Origin: Luteibacter sp. Sphag1AF
GTDB taxonomy: Bacteria; Pseudomonadota; Gammaproteobacteria; Xanthomonadales; Rhodanobacteraceae
Direction of reading: 5' to 3'
Assembly: GCF_014192715.1 (NCBI RefSeq)
Contig: NZ_JACHYH010000004.1
Span: 62,001-126,000 of the forward strand
Length of the DNA stretch: 64,000 nt
Shown in pieces: positions 1-8,071 of the stretch (positions within the stretch are counted from its first letter, which is position 1; the number at the start of each line of letters is the position of its first letter). A program made the position numbers and the translations under genes. A model generated the notes under the pieces. That model was not told where the DNA came from and ran no database searches. It worked only from the letters and a program-made list of their open reading frames with translations.

Positions 1-897
1 CTGTTCAATGGCGGCGTGCTGGGCTTCCAGCACGATGTCGTACAACGCGCGCTGTTCGTTCGAGAAACGCCCGTTGACCGGAAATGTTCGCGTAATGTCG
101 GACGCATAGCACTCGACTTCCGCGCCCGCGTCGATCAGCAACAGGTCCCCCGCGCGCAAGGTGGCCCGGTTGGCCTGATAGTGCATGACGCAGGCGTTGA
201 CGCCGCCGGCTACCGTGGGCGGAAACGCTGGTACGGCACCGCGGCTGCGCATCACACGCAGCATTTCGCCTTCCACTTCGTATTCGGCGACGCCTGGCCG
301 GGCCATGGCCATGGCCGCCATGTGTGCCGCCGACGCGACATCCGCTGCCTGGCGCATCAGTGCCAGTTCGTCGCGCGACTTGAACAGGCGCATGTCGTGC
401 AGGAGATGCCCCAGAGCCACCAGGTCCTTCGGCACCACACCACCACCGCGCGCGGTGCGCAGACGGCGCATCCAGCCCAGCAGGCGCGCGTCGAAATCCG
501 GTTCGCGCCCAAAGTGACAGTACACGCGTGCCCTGCCCTCGATCATGCCGGGCAGGATGTCGTCGATATCGTCGATGGGAAACGCGTCGTCGACGCGAAA
601 TTCCTTCACGGCCCGGTCGGTACCGATGCGCTCGCCATCCCAGCGCTCCCGTTCGACGTCCCGTTCGCGGCAAAACAGCACCACTTCACCGTGAGCGCGA
701 CCGGGCAAGAGGGCCAGTACGGCTTCGGGCTCGGGAAAGCCGGTGAGGTAGTGGAAGTCGGAATCCTGCCGGTACGGCCAGGGGGCATCGGCATTGCGCA
801 TGCGCTCGGGTGCGGCGGACACCAGAAGAACGGCGTCTTCGCCGGCCATGTGCATGAGTTCCCGGCGACGCCGGGCGAATTCCGCCGTGGAGATCAA
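1..897 (-). CDS. pepP: Xaa-Pro aminopeptidase P, 3' end outside window
   Basis: Cytosolic M24B metallopeptidase that removes an N-terminal residue preceding proline. 299 codons are visible and the C-terminal half is cut off by the window edge. The N-terminal domain shows the family stretch PYRQDSDFHYLTGFPEPEA. Of the di-metal centre, D256 (LIDAG) and D267 (DITRTFP) are visible; the His and Glu ligands lie beyond the window. I start it at a TTG (897-895) that overlaps the TGA of the upstream UPF0149 gene, because the encoded start ISTAEFARRRREL matches the family N-terminus and no in-frame ATG lies close upstream. The overlap implies translational coupling. Family assignment is strong; the exact start is an inference. 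Confidence 0.93.
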   Translation of the reverse strand, partial: MISTAEFARRRRELMHMAGEDAVLLVSAAPERMRNADAPWPYRQDSDFHYLTGFPEPEAVLALLPGRAHGEVVLFCRERDVERERWDGERIGTDRAVKEFRVDDAFPIDDIDDILPGMIEGRARVYCHFGREPDFDARLLGWMRRLRTARGGGVVPKDLVALGHLLHDMRLFKSRDELALMRQAADVASAAHMAAMAMARPGVAEYEVEGEMLRVMRSRGAVPAFPPTVAGGVNACVMHYQANRATLRAGDLLLIDAGAEVECYASDITRTFPVNGRFSNEQRALYDIVLEAQHAAIEQ

Positions 898-1463
898 TGC
901 AGGGTATCGCTGGCCGGCCGTTCCTGATTGCTGAGTTCAGCGTGCAGCAGCAGGGCACCGACGCGGACAAATTCGATGATCTCGATCAGGGCGTCCTCGT
1001 CTTCTTCTGAGTCTTCAGCGAATTCAAACTCCGTAACGGCGATGGTCGCCATGTCGCTGAGCAGTTCCTTCGCCTCGTCTGTGAGGCCGTCCTTCGCGCG
1101 ATTGGCGCCGCCGCCAAGACCCAGGCCGCCAAGAAAGCCACGGGTCCAGTCGGACAGGGCTTCGGCACGTTCGGCCAGCGTGGAATCGTCATCCGGCAGC
1201 CAGGGCTGGAAGCCGAGGTCCGAATCCGCCAGTTCGCGGTCGGTCTGGTCGCGCAGGCGGACCAGGATGCGCAGTTCGTCCGGGGTGGGCGCTTCGCCGG
1301 GCTCGAAATGCAGTGCTTCAAGCACCGCACCGCCCTGAAAACGGCCGCCGCCACTGATGAACCCGGCAAGCGAGCCGTGCAGTTCGCTGACCGACGCGGA
1401 GAGCTTCACGCGGTTGACGAGATCGAAGATGTCGTCAGGTTCGACGATGGGATTGGCCGTCAT
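894..1463 (-). CDS. ygfB: UPF0149 (YgfB/YecA) family protein
   Basis: 189-residue, acidic, mostly helical protein of the UPF0149 family, which sits next to pepP in many gammaproteobacteria. The family signatures seen are ELHGSLAGFISGGG near residue 28, the WTRGFLGGLGL stretch in the middle and an acidic SEEDEDALIEIIEFVRVGALLL segment near the C-terminus. It begins at ATG 1463 and its stop overlaps the start of pepP, so the two are probably one transcript. The biochemical role of the family is poorly defined. The upstream region is divergent from the zapB-like gene. Confidence 0.88.
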   Translation of the reverse strand: MTANPIVEPDDIFDLVNRVKLSASVSELHGSLAGFISGGGRFQGGAVLEALHFEPGEAPTPDELRILVRLRDQTDRELADSDLGFQPWLPDDDSTLAERAEALSDWTRGFLGGLGLGGGANRAKDGLTDEAKELLSDMATIAVTEFEFAEDSEEDEDALIEIIEFVRVGALLLHAELSNQERPASDTLH

Positions 1464-1568
1464 GACGCGGCTCCTGGCAAGGACTGGATAAGACAGTTTA
1501 ATCCACTGTAAAACCCTGTGCCTTCACCGCCTGCTGACAAGCCCATGGGTCCTGTTATAGTTCGCCGC

Positions 1569-1793
1569 ATGAGCACTCCGGAAGCGGTCAAGACCGAAAT
1601 TGAAGCCTTGAGCCAGTCCCTGGACCGGCTCGTGGAGACTGTGCGGCGTCTCACCGAGGAAAACCGCAGCCTGCGGCATAGCCAGGAACAACTGGCCAAC
1701 GAACGTGCGGGCCTCATGGCGCGCAATGAACAGGCGCGCAGTCGCGTCGAAGCGATGATTCAGCGCCTCAAGGCGCTGGAAAACACCGGCTGA
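1569..1793 (+). CDS. ZapB-like coiled-coil protein (TIGR02449 type)
   Basis: Small protein of 74 residues that is predicted to be one continuous coiled coil (LSQSLDRLVETVRRLTEENRSL, then LANERAGLMARNEQARSRV). Leu and charged residues alternate in heptads. It lies 7 bp upstream of zapA, and the same pair is conserved in Xanthomonadales. By family knowledge it would be a FtsZ-ring-associated partner of ZapA, although it is not a clear ZapB orthologue. The open frame extends upstream to 1518, but I prefer ATG 1569 (MSTPEAVKTE) because the extension has no coiled-coil character. Confidence 0.75.
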   Translation: MSTPEAVKTEIEALSQSLDRLVETVRRLTEENRSLRHSQEQLANERAGLMARNEQARSRVEAMIQRLKALENTG

Positions 1794-1800
1794 GAAACCC

Positions 1801-2115
1801 ATGAGCACCGTATCCAACGCCAGCGAGCCTGTTGCACTGCGCCTGCTCGACCGCGAGTTTCACATTGCCTGCGCGCCGGATGAACGCGCGGGACTCGTTG
1901 CTGCTGCCCAGTTCCTGGACGGCAAGATGCGCGATCTCAAGTCCCATGCCAAAGCGCCCGGGTTTGATCGCATTGCCGTGCTGGCCGCAGTCAGCATCGC
2001 CCATGAACTGCTTGCGCTGCGCAAGGAGCATGAGTCGCAGGAACAGGTGCTGACTGAAGGCCTGGCTTCTTTGCGCAGAAAACTTGATGGCATGCTCGAC
2101 GCACCGGTAAAATAA
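1801..2115 (+). CDS. zapA: cell division protein ZapA
   Basis: 104-residue ZapA family protein, which binds and bundles FtsZ at the division ring in the cytoplasm. The N-terminal strand region (VALRLLDREFHIACAPDE) is followed by AAQFLDGKMRDLK and then a long C-terminal helix (IAVLAAVSIAHELLALRKEHESQEQ) that makes the dimer coiled coil. Length is typical of the family. It follows the zapB-like gene by 7 bp and precedes 6S RNA by a few bases, the usual gammaproteobacterial order of zapA, ssrS and fau. Confidence 0.93.
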   Translation: MSTVSNASEPVALRLLDREFHIACAPDERAGLVAAAQFLDGKMRDLKSHAKAPGFDRIAVLAAVSIAHELLALRKEHESQEQVLTEGLASLRRKLDGMLDAPVK

Positions 2116-2121
2116 GCGTCA

Positions 2122-2307
2122 GGCGTTCCCTGCGGTGTTTGCCAGCGCACTTTACATTTGCCTTGTTCCTACATACGACCCCGGGTCGGCTTTTCATGAT
2201 GGTTGTGCATGTCCGCCGCGTGCGGAAAGCCTCGAAGTCATGTAGCTCTCCCACCTGATCCTTTGGATCAAGGTCGTTTGGTGCGCAGCGGCATCGCGGA
2301 GAACGCC
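2122..2307 (+). ncRNA. ssrS: 6S RNA
   Basis: 6S RNA binds the sigma70 RNA polymerase holoenzyme as a promoter mimic in stationary phase. Evidence here is position (between zapA and fau, as in E. coli) and structure. The ends pair perfectly, GGCGTTC at 2122-2128 with GAACGCC at 2301-2307. The 3' arm GCGGCATCGCGGAGA closely resembles the E. coli 3' arm. The apical part has the CTGATCC/GGATCAAGG hairpin typical of 6S RNA. The span of 186 nt is the expected size. Ends are placed from the terminal helix and may differ by a few bases. Confidence 0.9.
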
Positions 2308-2331
2308 TCTCCTTTCCAAGGCCGACCGGTT

Positions 2332-2417
2332 ACGCTTGTGGCCGGTCAGCGCTTCATCCGGCTTGATGGATGCAGCGGCTCGACGGCAACCCCACCTCCA
2401 CCCCGGGTAACCGACCC
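2332..2417 (+). promoter_or_regulatory. structured 5' leader of fau, possible riboswitch
   Basis: The 86 bases between 6S RNA and the fau start contain several nested hairpins. GACCGG pairs with CCGGTC (2332-2355), and CATCC pairs with GGATG in the next stretch. Alternatively CGGTTAC (about 2335-2341) can pair with GTAACCG (about 2407-2413), closing the whole leader directly in front of ATG 2418. No Shine-Dalgarno sequence precedes the ATG, so the closing stem would mask the ribosome entry region. Two competing pairings next to a folate enzyme suggest regulation, but I cannot match it to a named riboswitch class. Confidence 0.35.
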
Positions 2418-3020
2418 ATGCCAAAGCAATCCGAGAGAGGCGCGATTCGCGGCGATCTGGTCCAGCGCCGTCGCCAGTTGAAGCCCGCCGAGCGCGTCGC
2501 TGCCGCACAGGGCCTGCGCCACTCGCTGGAACAGCTCCCTGAATTCCTCACTGATGTGAACGTCGCCGGTTACTGGGCCACGGGCGGCGAGCTGCCGCTG
2601 AATCTTGCCATCGCGCCACTGGCCGGTCGCGGCCAGCAGTTCTATCTGCCCGTCGTTGGTACCGACAAGCGCCTGACCTTCGAACCGTGGAACACGGGCG
2701 ACGAGATCAAGCCCAGCCGGCTGGGCATTCCCGAGCCCACCCCCAGCGACAACGGCATCACGCCGGACAGGCTCGACCTGGTACTGGTGCCGCTGCTCGG
2801 CTTCGACCGGCGCGGCAACCGCCTTGGATTTGGTGGCGGCTACTACGACCGCAGCTTCGCGTTCCTGCGTGAACGCACGCGTCCGACCCGGCCGCTGCTG
2901 GTTGGCATCGGTTATTCGTTTCAGGAGCTGGACGACATCGTTCGCGCAGACTGGGATGTCACGCTCGATTACATCGCCACCGACAAAGAACTGATCGACT
3001 GCACCGGCTCGAATAAATGA
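2418..3020 (+). CDS. fau: 5-formyltetrahydrofolate cyclo-ligase
   Basis: ATP-dependent cytosolic enzyme converting 5-formyl-THF to 5,10-methenyl-THF (one-carbon pool; EC 6.3.3.2). The 200-residue product has the family C-terminal signature LVPLLGFDRRGNRLGFGGGYYDR (substrate and ATP site) and the N-terminal RR/QLKPAER segment. I use ATG 2418 (MPKQSERGAIRGDLVQRRR) rather than the longer frame from 2370, because the extra residues lie in the structured leader. It lies downstream of 6S RNA, the usual ssrS-ygfA linkage, and its stop overlaps the start of the EVE-domain gene by 4 bp (ATGA). Confidence 0.93.
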   Translation: MPKQSERGAIRGDLVQRRRQLKPAERVAAAQGLRHSLEQLPEFLTDVNVAGYWATGGELPLNLAIAPLAGRGQQFYLPVVGTDKRLTFEPWNTGDEIKPSRLGIPEPTPSDNGITPDRLDLVLVPLLGFDRRGNRLGFGGGYYDRSFAFLRERTRPTRPLLVGIGYSFQELDDIVRADWDVTLDYIATDKELIDCTGSNK

Positions 3021-3475
3021 AATACTGGTTGATGAAGTCCGAACCGGACGCCTTCTCCATCGACGACCTCGAACGCAACGGCATCGAACCCTGGGACGGC
3101 GTACGCAATTACCAGGCACGAAACTTCATGCGTGATGGCATGAAGGTCGGCGACAAGATCTTCTTCTACCATTCCAATTGCGACGTGCCCGGCATCGTGG
3201 GCATTGCTTCGGTGGCCTCACTGGCCTATCCGGACGAGAGTCAGTTCAACCCCAAAAGCAAGTATTACGACGAGAAAGCCACGCGGGAAGAACCACGCTG
3301 GGTGCACGTCGACGTGAAGTTCGAGCGCAAGCTCAAGCGCACCATCTCGCTCGAAGAACTGAAAAACCTCGATGAACTGGCCGACATGGCACTGGTTCGC
3401 AAGGGCAACCGACTTTCTGTCATGCCGGTCGCCAAAGGCGACTGGGATTTCATCCTGTCCCTGGAAAAGAAATGA
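3017..3475 (+). CDS. EVE domain-containing protein
   Basis: 152-residue single EVE-domain (PUA-like fold) protein. Members are thought to recognise modified bases in nucleic acids, but the ligand of this chromosomal type is not established. Visible signatures are the N-terminal [43 protein letters not shown] and PGIVGIA. The length is that of the classical ybaV-like stand-alone members. It overlaps fau upstream and rpiA downstream by 4 bp each, so fau, this gene and rpiA look like a translationally coupled operon. Confidence 0.9.
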   Translation: MKYWLMKSEPDAFSIDDLERNGIEPWDGVRNYQARNFMRDGMKVGDKIFFYHSNCDVPGIVGIASVASLAYPDESQFNPKSKYYDEKATREEPRWVHVDVKFERKLKRTISLEELKNLDELADMALVRKGNRLSVMPVAKGDWDFILSLEKK

Positions 3476-4110
3476 ATCAGGCGAACGAGAAGCGACTGGC
3501 TGGCGAAGCGGCCATCCGTTTTGTCGAAAAAGGCGTGATCGGCGTGGGCACCGGCTCCACCGTCAACTTTTTCATCGACGCGCTGGCCGATGTGCGTGAC
3601 CGCATTGAAGGCGCGGTATCCAGCTCGGAACAGTCGACCGAGCGCCTGAAGAAGCTGGGCATTCCGGTCCTTGACCTCAATGCTGCGGGTCCACTGGCGC
3701 TGTATGTGGATGGCGCCGACGAGTGCGACACGCACAAGCGCCTCATCAAGGGCGGTGGCGCGGCACTCACGCGTGAGAAGATCGTGGCTGCTGCGTCCGA
3801 ACGCTTCGTCTGCATCATCGACTCCACCAAGCAGGTGGACGTCCTCGGCACGTTCCCGCTGCCTATCGAAGTTATCCCGATGGCACGCAGTCATGTCGCG
3901 CGGGAAATTGCCCGTCGCGGCGGCCAGCCCGTGTGGCGTGACGGCGTTGTCACCGACAACGGCGGCTGGATTCTCGATGTGCACGGATGGAAGATCACCG
4001 ATCCGGTGGCGCTCGAAGCGGAACTCAACCAGATCACTGGCGTGGTTGCCGTAGGCCTGTTCGCCAAACGCGCCGCCGACGTGGTGCTGGTCGGCAACCG
4101 CGAAATCTGA
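3472..4110 (+). CDS. rpiA: ribose-5-phosphate isomerase A
   Basis: Pentose phosphate pathway isomerase interconverting ribose-5-phosphate and ribulose-5-phosphate. The 212-residue protein is close to the 219 of E. coli. Signatures include [13 protein letters not shown] (phosphate-binding loop), [18 protein letters not shown] with the catalytic acidic residues, and [14 protein letters not shown]. It overlaps the EVE gene by 4 bp and is followed by a rho-independent terminator, making it the last gene of the run beginning at fau. Confidence 0.95.
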   Translation: MNQANEKRLAGEAAIRFVEKGVIGVGTGSTVNFFIDALADVRDRIEGAVSSSEQSTERLKKLGIPVLDLNAAGPLALYVDGADECDTHKRLIKGGGAALTREKIVAAASERFVCIIDSTKQVDVLGTFPLPIEVIPMARSHVAREIARRGGQPVWRDGVVTDNGGWILDVHGWKITDPVALEAELNQITGVVAVGLFAKRAADVVLVGNREI

Positions 4111-4120
4111 TCCATTCCAG

Positions 4121-4154
4121 ACCATGGTGGAAGCTCGCTCCCACCATGGTTTTT
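4121..4154 (+). terminator. rho-independent terminator after rpiA
   Basis: ACCATGGTGG (4121-4130) and CCACCATGGT (4141-4150) form a perfect 10-bp inverted repeat with a 10-nt loop, followed by TTTT. Eleven bases downstream of the rpiA stop and directly before the convergent TonB receptor stop. The loop contains GCTCGCTC, as in other palindromes in this window. Confidence 0.85.
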
Positions 4155-4161
4155 CAGCTAC

Positions 4162-6249
4162 TCACCAACGGAATCGGGCCGACGCCGTCATCGTGCGCGG
4201 ATAGCCGTAGTAGCACCAGATGCCGCTGTTGCACGTCGAAACATACTGGCGATCAAACAGGTTGGCGGCGGTGACCTGGAAAGTCCAGCTATCTTTCGTG
4301 TAGTGCACGTTGGCGTCGTAAAGCACGTAACCGCCCGTGCGCCACAGGTTCGGCGCATCGCCGTAGCGTTCACCGATGTAACGGATGCCGCCGCCGAAAC
4401 CGAGGCCATCCAGTGCGCCGCCGTGCATGGCATAGTCCGCCGACACTGATGCCTGCCGCTTCGGCACCAGAGCCACCTGCTTGCCAAGTGAATCGTCGTT
4501 GGCTTCCACGACCTTCGCATCGGTGTACGCATAGGCTGCCGTCATCGAGAAATTATCGGTAACAGCGACGTTCGCCTCGATCTCCGCACCGCGCGTGCGC
4601 GTCTTGCCCTGCTGCAACGACTGGAAAAGATGATCCGGGTCGACCGTCAGCGCGTTGCGCTGGGTGAGCTGGTAAACCGCCGCGCTGATGAGCGTGCGGC
4701 CATCGGCCGTCTGATACTTCATGCCCGCTTCGACCTGATCGCCCGTGGTCGGCTCAAACGCTTTGCCCGCGAACGTCTGCCCCACGATTGTCTTGAACGA
4801 GTGCGAATAGGCGACATACGGCACCAGGCCGATGTCCGTCCTGTAATTGACACCCAGTCGCCCGGAAAACGCGTTGTCGCGCTGCTCGCGGCCTGAATCG
4901 GTAAACGGATAGTCAATGTCGTTGCGGACCCAATCCTTGCGACCGCTGGCCACAATGCCCCACTTGCCGATATCCACCTGATCCTGCACGTACGCGCCCA
5001 ACTGCTTCAGCGTGGTGATGGTGCGCGAGGTGTACGGCACATCAGGCAGAGCGGCGCCGTAAACCGGGTTGTAGATATCCAGCGACGGAGCGCCACCATA
5101 ACCGGAGCGGTAATCGTCGTGATTGCGCTGGTAATCCACACCCATCAACACGGTGTGCTGCGCTTCGCCCGTCGCAAACTTTGCCTGTGCCTGGTTATCC
5201 ACGGCGAACAGGTGCGTCTTGTCGAGAATCGGAAAGTTGTAGCGGGCAATCCTTGTCAGGCTGCCCGGTTCAAAGCCCAGGCTGCCGATGGCGCGATGAT
5301 CCACGCTGGCGTACTGCACGCGCAGATCCTGCTTCACTGACCACACATCGTTGATGCGGTGGGTGAGTTCCCAACCAATCGACCGGTCCTTCTTGCGGTA
5401 CTTGTCGTAACCGGGCTCACCCGGATTGGTGTCGTCCGGAATGCGGCCATTCGGATTGGGATACAACGTGCCGATGGAAGGCAGGAAGCCACCCACGCCG
5501 TTGGAGTAGGTCTGATGCCAGCGACCAAGGATGGTCAGCTTCGTGTCGTCGTCCATCTGCCAGGACAGGCTGGGCGCGAAGTAGTAACGGTTGTCTTTGG
5601 AATGCTTCAGCGATGCGTCGCCTTCGCGCCCCAGTCCCACCAGGCGATAGAACACGTTGCCGTCGTGGTCGAGCTGGCCACCCACGTCGGCCGCGAGCTG
5701 GCGCTGATCGAACGTGCCGACCGTGGCTTCCACTTCATGCGGTGCTTCCAGACTCGGACGCTTGCTGGTCATGTCGATCATGCCGCCGGGCGGTAACTGG
5801 CCGTACATCGCCGACGACGGCCCCTTGTTCACTTCGATGCGCTCAAGGCCGTAGGGCTCCACGCGCGAATCGCTGGTCCACGTACCGCTGGGCAGCGGCA
5901 AGCCATCCAGATAGCGCGCCGGGTCATAGCCACGAACCAGAATCCAGTCACTGCGCGGATCGGTGCCGTAGCCTCCGCTGACCACACCGGCCAGATAACG
6001 TACCGATTCATCCAGTCCCTGCACGCCATAGGCATGCATGCGCTCCGGCGTCACCGCACTGACCGACTGGGGGATATCCACCGCTGCCGTGACCGTCTTC
6101 GTGCTGGAATACACCACGTTCACCGCATCCAGCGGCACGACTTTGTCGGACTTGCCCGGCTCAGTGGCCTGGTCGGCGGCGGAAGCCATCGACACAAATG
6201 CGAGGGTCAGCGCAACGAGTAGTGCGCGCTTCTTGAAAGGTGCAGACAT
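4162..6249 (-). CDS. TonB-dependent siderophore receptor
   Basis: Outer-membrane ferric-siderophore receptor of 695 residues. A signal peptide (KKRALLVALTLAFVSMASA) is followed by a TonB-box-like LDAVNVV, a plug domain (DIPQSVSAVTPERM, VRGYDPARYLDGLPL, RIEVNKGPSSAMYGQ, PGGMIDMTSKRP) and a 22-strand barrel with recurrent aromatic-alternating strands. The C-terminus ends RFRW, a terminal aromatic used for BAM insertion. I use ATG 6249 (MSAPFKKR) because it begins the signal peptide; the frame itself runs open to 6351. A Fur-like box lies upstream, consistent with iron repression. Of the known types it most resembles FhuE/FpvA-like hydroxamate receptors, but the substrate cannot be told. Confidence 0.93.
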   Translation of the reverse strand: MSAPFKKRALLVALTLAFVSMASAADQATEPGKSDKVVPLDAVNVVYSSTKTVTAAVDIPQSVSAVTPERMHAYGVQGLDESVRYLAGVVSGGYGTDPRSDWILVRGYDPARYLDGLPLPSGTWTSDSRVEPYGLERIEVNKGPSSAMYGQLPPGGMIDMTSKRPSLEAPHEVEATVGTFDQRQLAADVGGQLDHDGNVFYRLVGLGREGDASLKHSKDNRYYFAPSLSWQMDDDTKLTILGRWHQTYSNGVGGFLPSIGTLYPNPNGRIPDDTNPGEPGYDKYRKKDRSIGWELTHRINDVWSVKQDLRVQYASVDHRAIGSLGFEPGSLTRIARYNFPILDKTHLFAVDNQAQAKFATGEAQHTVLMGVDYQRNHDDYRSGYGGAPSLDIYNPVYGAALPDVPYTSRTITTLKQLGAYVQDQVDIGKWGIVASGRKDWVRNDIDYPFTDSGREQRDNAFSGRLGVNYRTDIGLVPYVAYSHSFKTIVGQTFAGKAFEPTTGDQVEAGMKYQTADGRTLISAAVYQLTQRNALTVDPDHLFQSLQQGKTRTRGAEIEANVAVTDNFSMTAAYAYTDAKVVEANDDSLGKQVALVPKRQASVSADYAMHGGALDGLGFGGGIRYIGERYGDAPNLWRTGGYVLYDANVHYTKDSWTFQVTAANLFDRQYVSTCNSGIWCYYGYPRTMTASARFRW

Positions 6250-6318
6250 GGGAGCGGCCTGTGCAGCAAGAAATAGTGGCCATCCCTGGCCAAACGCCGG
6301 CTCCGGCCGACACATGCC

Positions 6319-6337
6319 ACAAATGATAATTGTTCCC
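6319..6337 (-). promoter_or_regulatory. candidate Fur box
   Basis: The 19-mer ACAAATGATAATTGTTCCC matches the Fur consensus GATAATGATAATCATTATC at 12 of 19 positions, with the central ATGATAAT intact. It lies about 70 bp upstream of the siderophore receptor start, where a Fur repressor would block transcription when iron is plentiful. Confidence 0.65.
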
Positions 6338-6457
6338 ATTCTTCCGTGCACGCAAATTTAACAATTAAACCGCGTCATTTTGCGAACCCTGTCTCGTCGC
6401 CGGCGCGCGGGATCGCTATGCTCCGGTCTCCAACAGGGACATGGGGAGATAAGGGAA

Positions 6458-8071
6458 ATGAAGCACTTACGCTGGCTCGGGCCTCTGGTTGCCTCGGCAT
6501 GTTTTTTCGTCGCCCCAGTGACCACCGCGCAGGCTTCCCCGCCATCTTTTGCGGCTTTCGCGGCAGCTGCCCAAAAGGCGGAAGCCATCCAGGACCCGCT
6601 GGCACGCTGCCTCGCCTACCCTGACCCGGTGGGCTCCTCCTGGAATGCCCAGACCACGGCCGCCTACTGCCGCATGCGGCTGGGGGCGCCCTTCACGGCC
6701 ACGCAGGCCGAAGCCCTCCTCGAAAAAGGCGAGTCTGCCGCGCTCGACAAACTGCTTGCCGGGAAATTTCGGGAGGCAAAGAAAGACCCGGTCGCCCGCG
6801 CCACGTTCGACACGGCATTCCGTACCGCGTTTGGTACGGCCGATACGCACATGCGCGCGCTTCTGGACAGGTGGGTAAAGGAACGGCCCGAAAGCGCCTT
6901 CGCGGCGGCCGCCAGCGGCTGGCAATTTCTGGCCACCGCCGAAGACGCGCGCGGCAGTGCATACGCCAGTCAGACCAGCGCCGGGCAATTGCAAACGATG
7001 CACGACTATCTCGCGCGCGCCCTGCCCGAGCTGGAGCGCGCTCAGAAGCTTGAGCCGACACTGACAACTACCTATGTCGCGATGCTCTCCGCCAGCGCCT
7101 GGGAAAGCGGCTTCGCTGACGAGAACGACATTCTGACGCGCGGACTGGCTGTCGATCCCACGAGCTTCACCTTGCGCATCGCGTCGTCCTCCCGTTCAAC
7201 ACCGCGCTGGGGCGGAAGTCTTCAACTGGTGGCCGCGCAGCGTGCCCAGGCGATGAAGTTTGTCGACAAGAATCCGCTGATGCGGCTCGTGGGTGCGGCA
7301 CCTGGCCTGGACGATCTGGCTTGTGGTGGGGGTGACGCATTGCCTCCCGCGGATGCCGTGCGGCAAGCGGTGTCTGAAGGCGTGTCGATGTCGCAGCTGC
7401 ACTGCGCAGCCTATGGCGCCATCAGCGATGTCGGGCTCTATGCCGAACTGACCTCGCAGATCTATCGCTTCGATCCCAACGACGCCCACAACATCCTGAT
7501 GCGCTTCCCGGCTCTGCAACGCCTTGACCAGAAGGACTGGTACCGCGCGAGCCTGCAACAGAGCCATGAGCGCGACCCGGGCAACGCACAACTTGCCATC
7601 GCATATAGCAATTACCTGAAAGTCACGGAGACAAAGCGCGCCATCGCCGTGATGCAACGTTCGCTGGCCACAGGGGGCGACACGCCCGCCGCCCTTCATC
7701 AGCTTGCCGATCTTTATCTGCTCAATCGCCAGCCGGACAAGACACTGGAACTGGCGAACCAGATGATTGAAAAGCACCCGGACTGGCCCGACGGCTATGC
7801 GCTGCGCGCGAATGTGGAAGTCTCGTACAACAAGCCGGATCGCTACCGGTCGATTCACGCATTTCTTGACCGCTTCGGCGACCGCCCCGCATGGAGCAAG
7901 ACAGCCGCCGAACTGAACCGTTACCTCGCGGAACACCCCGAGGCACCGAGTGATGCCGCGCAGCCAGTTACTTCACGTGCGGGCCAAGCAACGCCAGATC
8001 AGCCGCTCCCAGCCGATCGCTCGCGGTCAGAAGCTGATGCCAGTACGGATAGAGGATCGGCGGCGCGCTGA
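6458..8071 (+). CDS. secreted TPR protein (DUF4034-like)
   Basis: 537-residue protein starting at ATG 6458 behind AAGGG. A signal peptide (LVASACFFVAPVTTAQA) is followed by an alpha-helical region resembling DUF4034, with TPR-like repeats in the C-terminal half (NAQLAIAYSNYLKV, AALHQLADLYLLNRQPDKTLELANQ, WPDGYALRANVEV). No catalytic motif is visible; a periplasmic scaffold or assembly role is only an inference. The last 34 codons are low-complexity and lie antisense to the 3' end of the convergent aldo/keto reductase gene. This suggests that the original stop codon has been lost. Confidence 0.75.
   Translation: MKHLRWLGPLVASACFFVAPVTTAQASPPSFAAFAAAAQKAEAIQDPLARCLAYPDPVGSSWNAQTTAAYCRMRLGAPFTATQAEALLEKGESAALDKLLAGKFREAKKDPVARATFDTAFRTAFGTADTHMRALLDRWVKERPESAFAAAASGWQFLATAEDARGSAYASQTSAGQLQTMHDYLARALPELERAQKLEPTLTTTYVAMLSASAWESGFADENDILTRGLAVDPTSFTLRIASSSRSTPRWGGSLQLVAAQRAQAMKFVDKNPLMRLVGAAPGLDDLACGGGDALPPADAVRQAVSEGVSMSQLHCAAYGAISDVGLYAELTSQIYRFDPNDAHNILMRFPALQRLDQKDWYRASLQQSHERDPGNAQLAIAYSNYLKVTETKRAIAVMQRSLATGGDTPAALHQLADLYLLNRQPDKTLELANQMIEKHPDWPDGYALRANVEVSYNKPDRYRSIHAFLDRFGDRPAWSKTAAELNRYLAEHPEAPSDAAQPVTSRAGQATPDQPLPADRSRSEADASTDRGSAAR

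Noticed and set aside
16-927. 303-codon plus-strand open frame
   Set aside because: It lies antisense to pepP, whose metal-binding motifs are clear; high GC makes long shadow frames.
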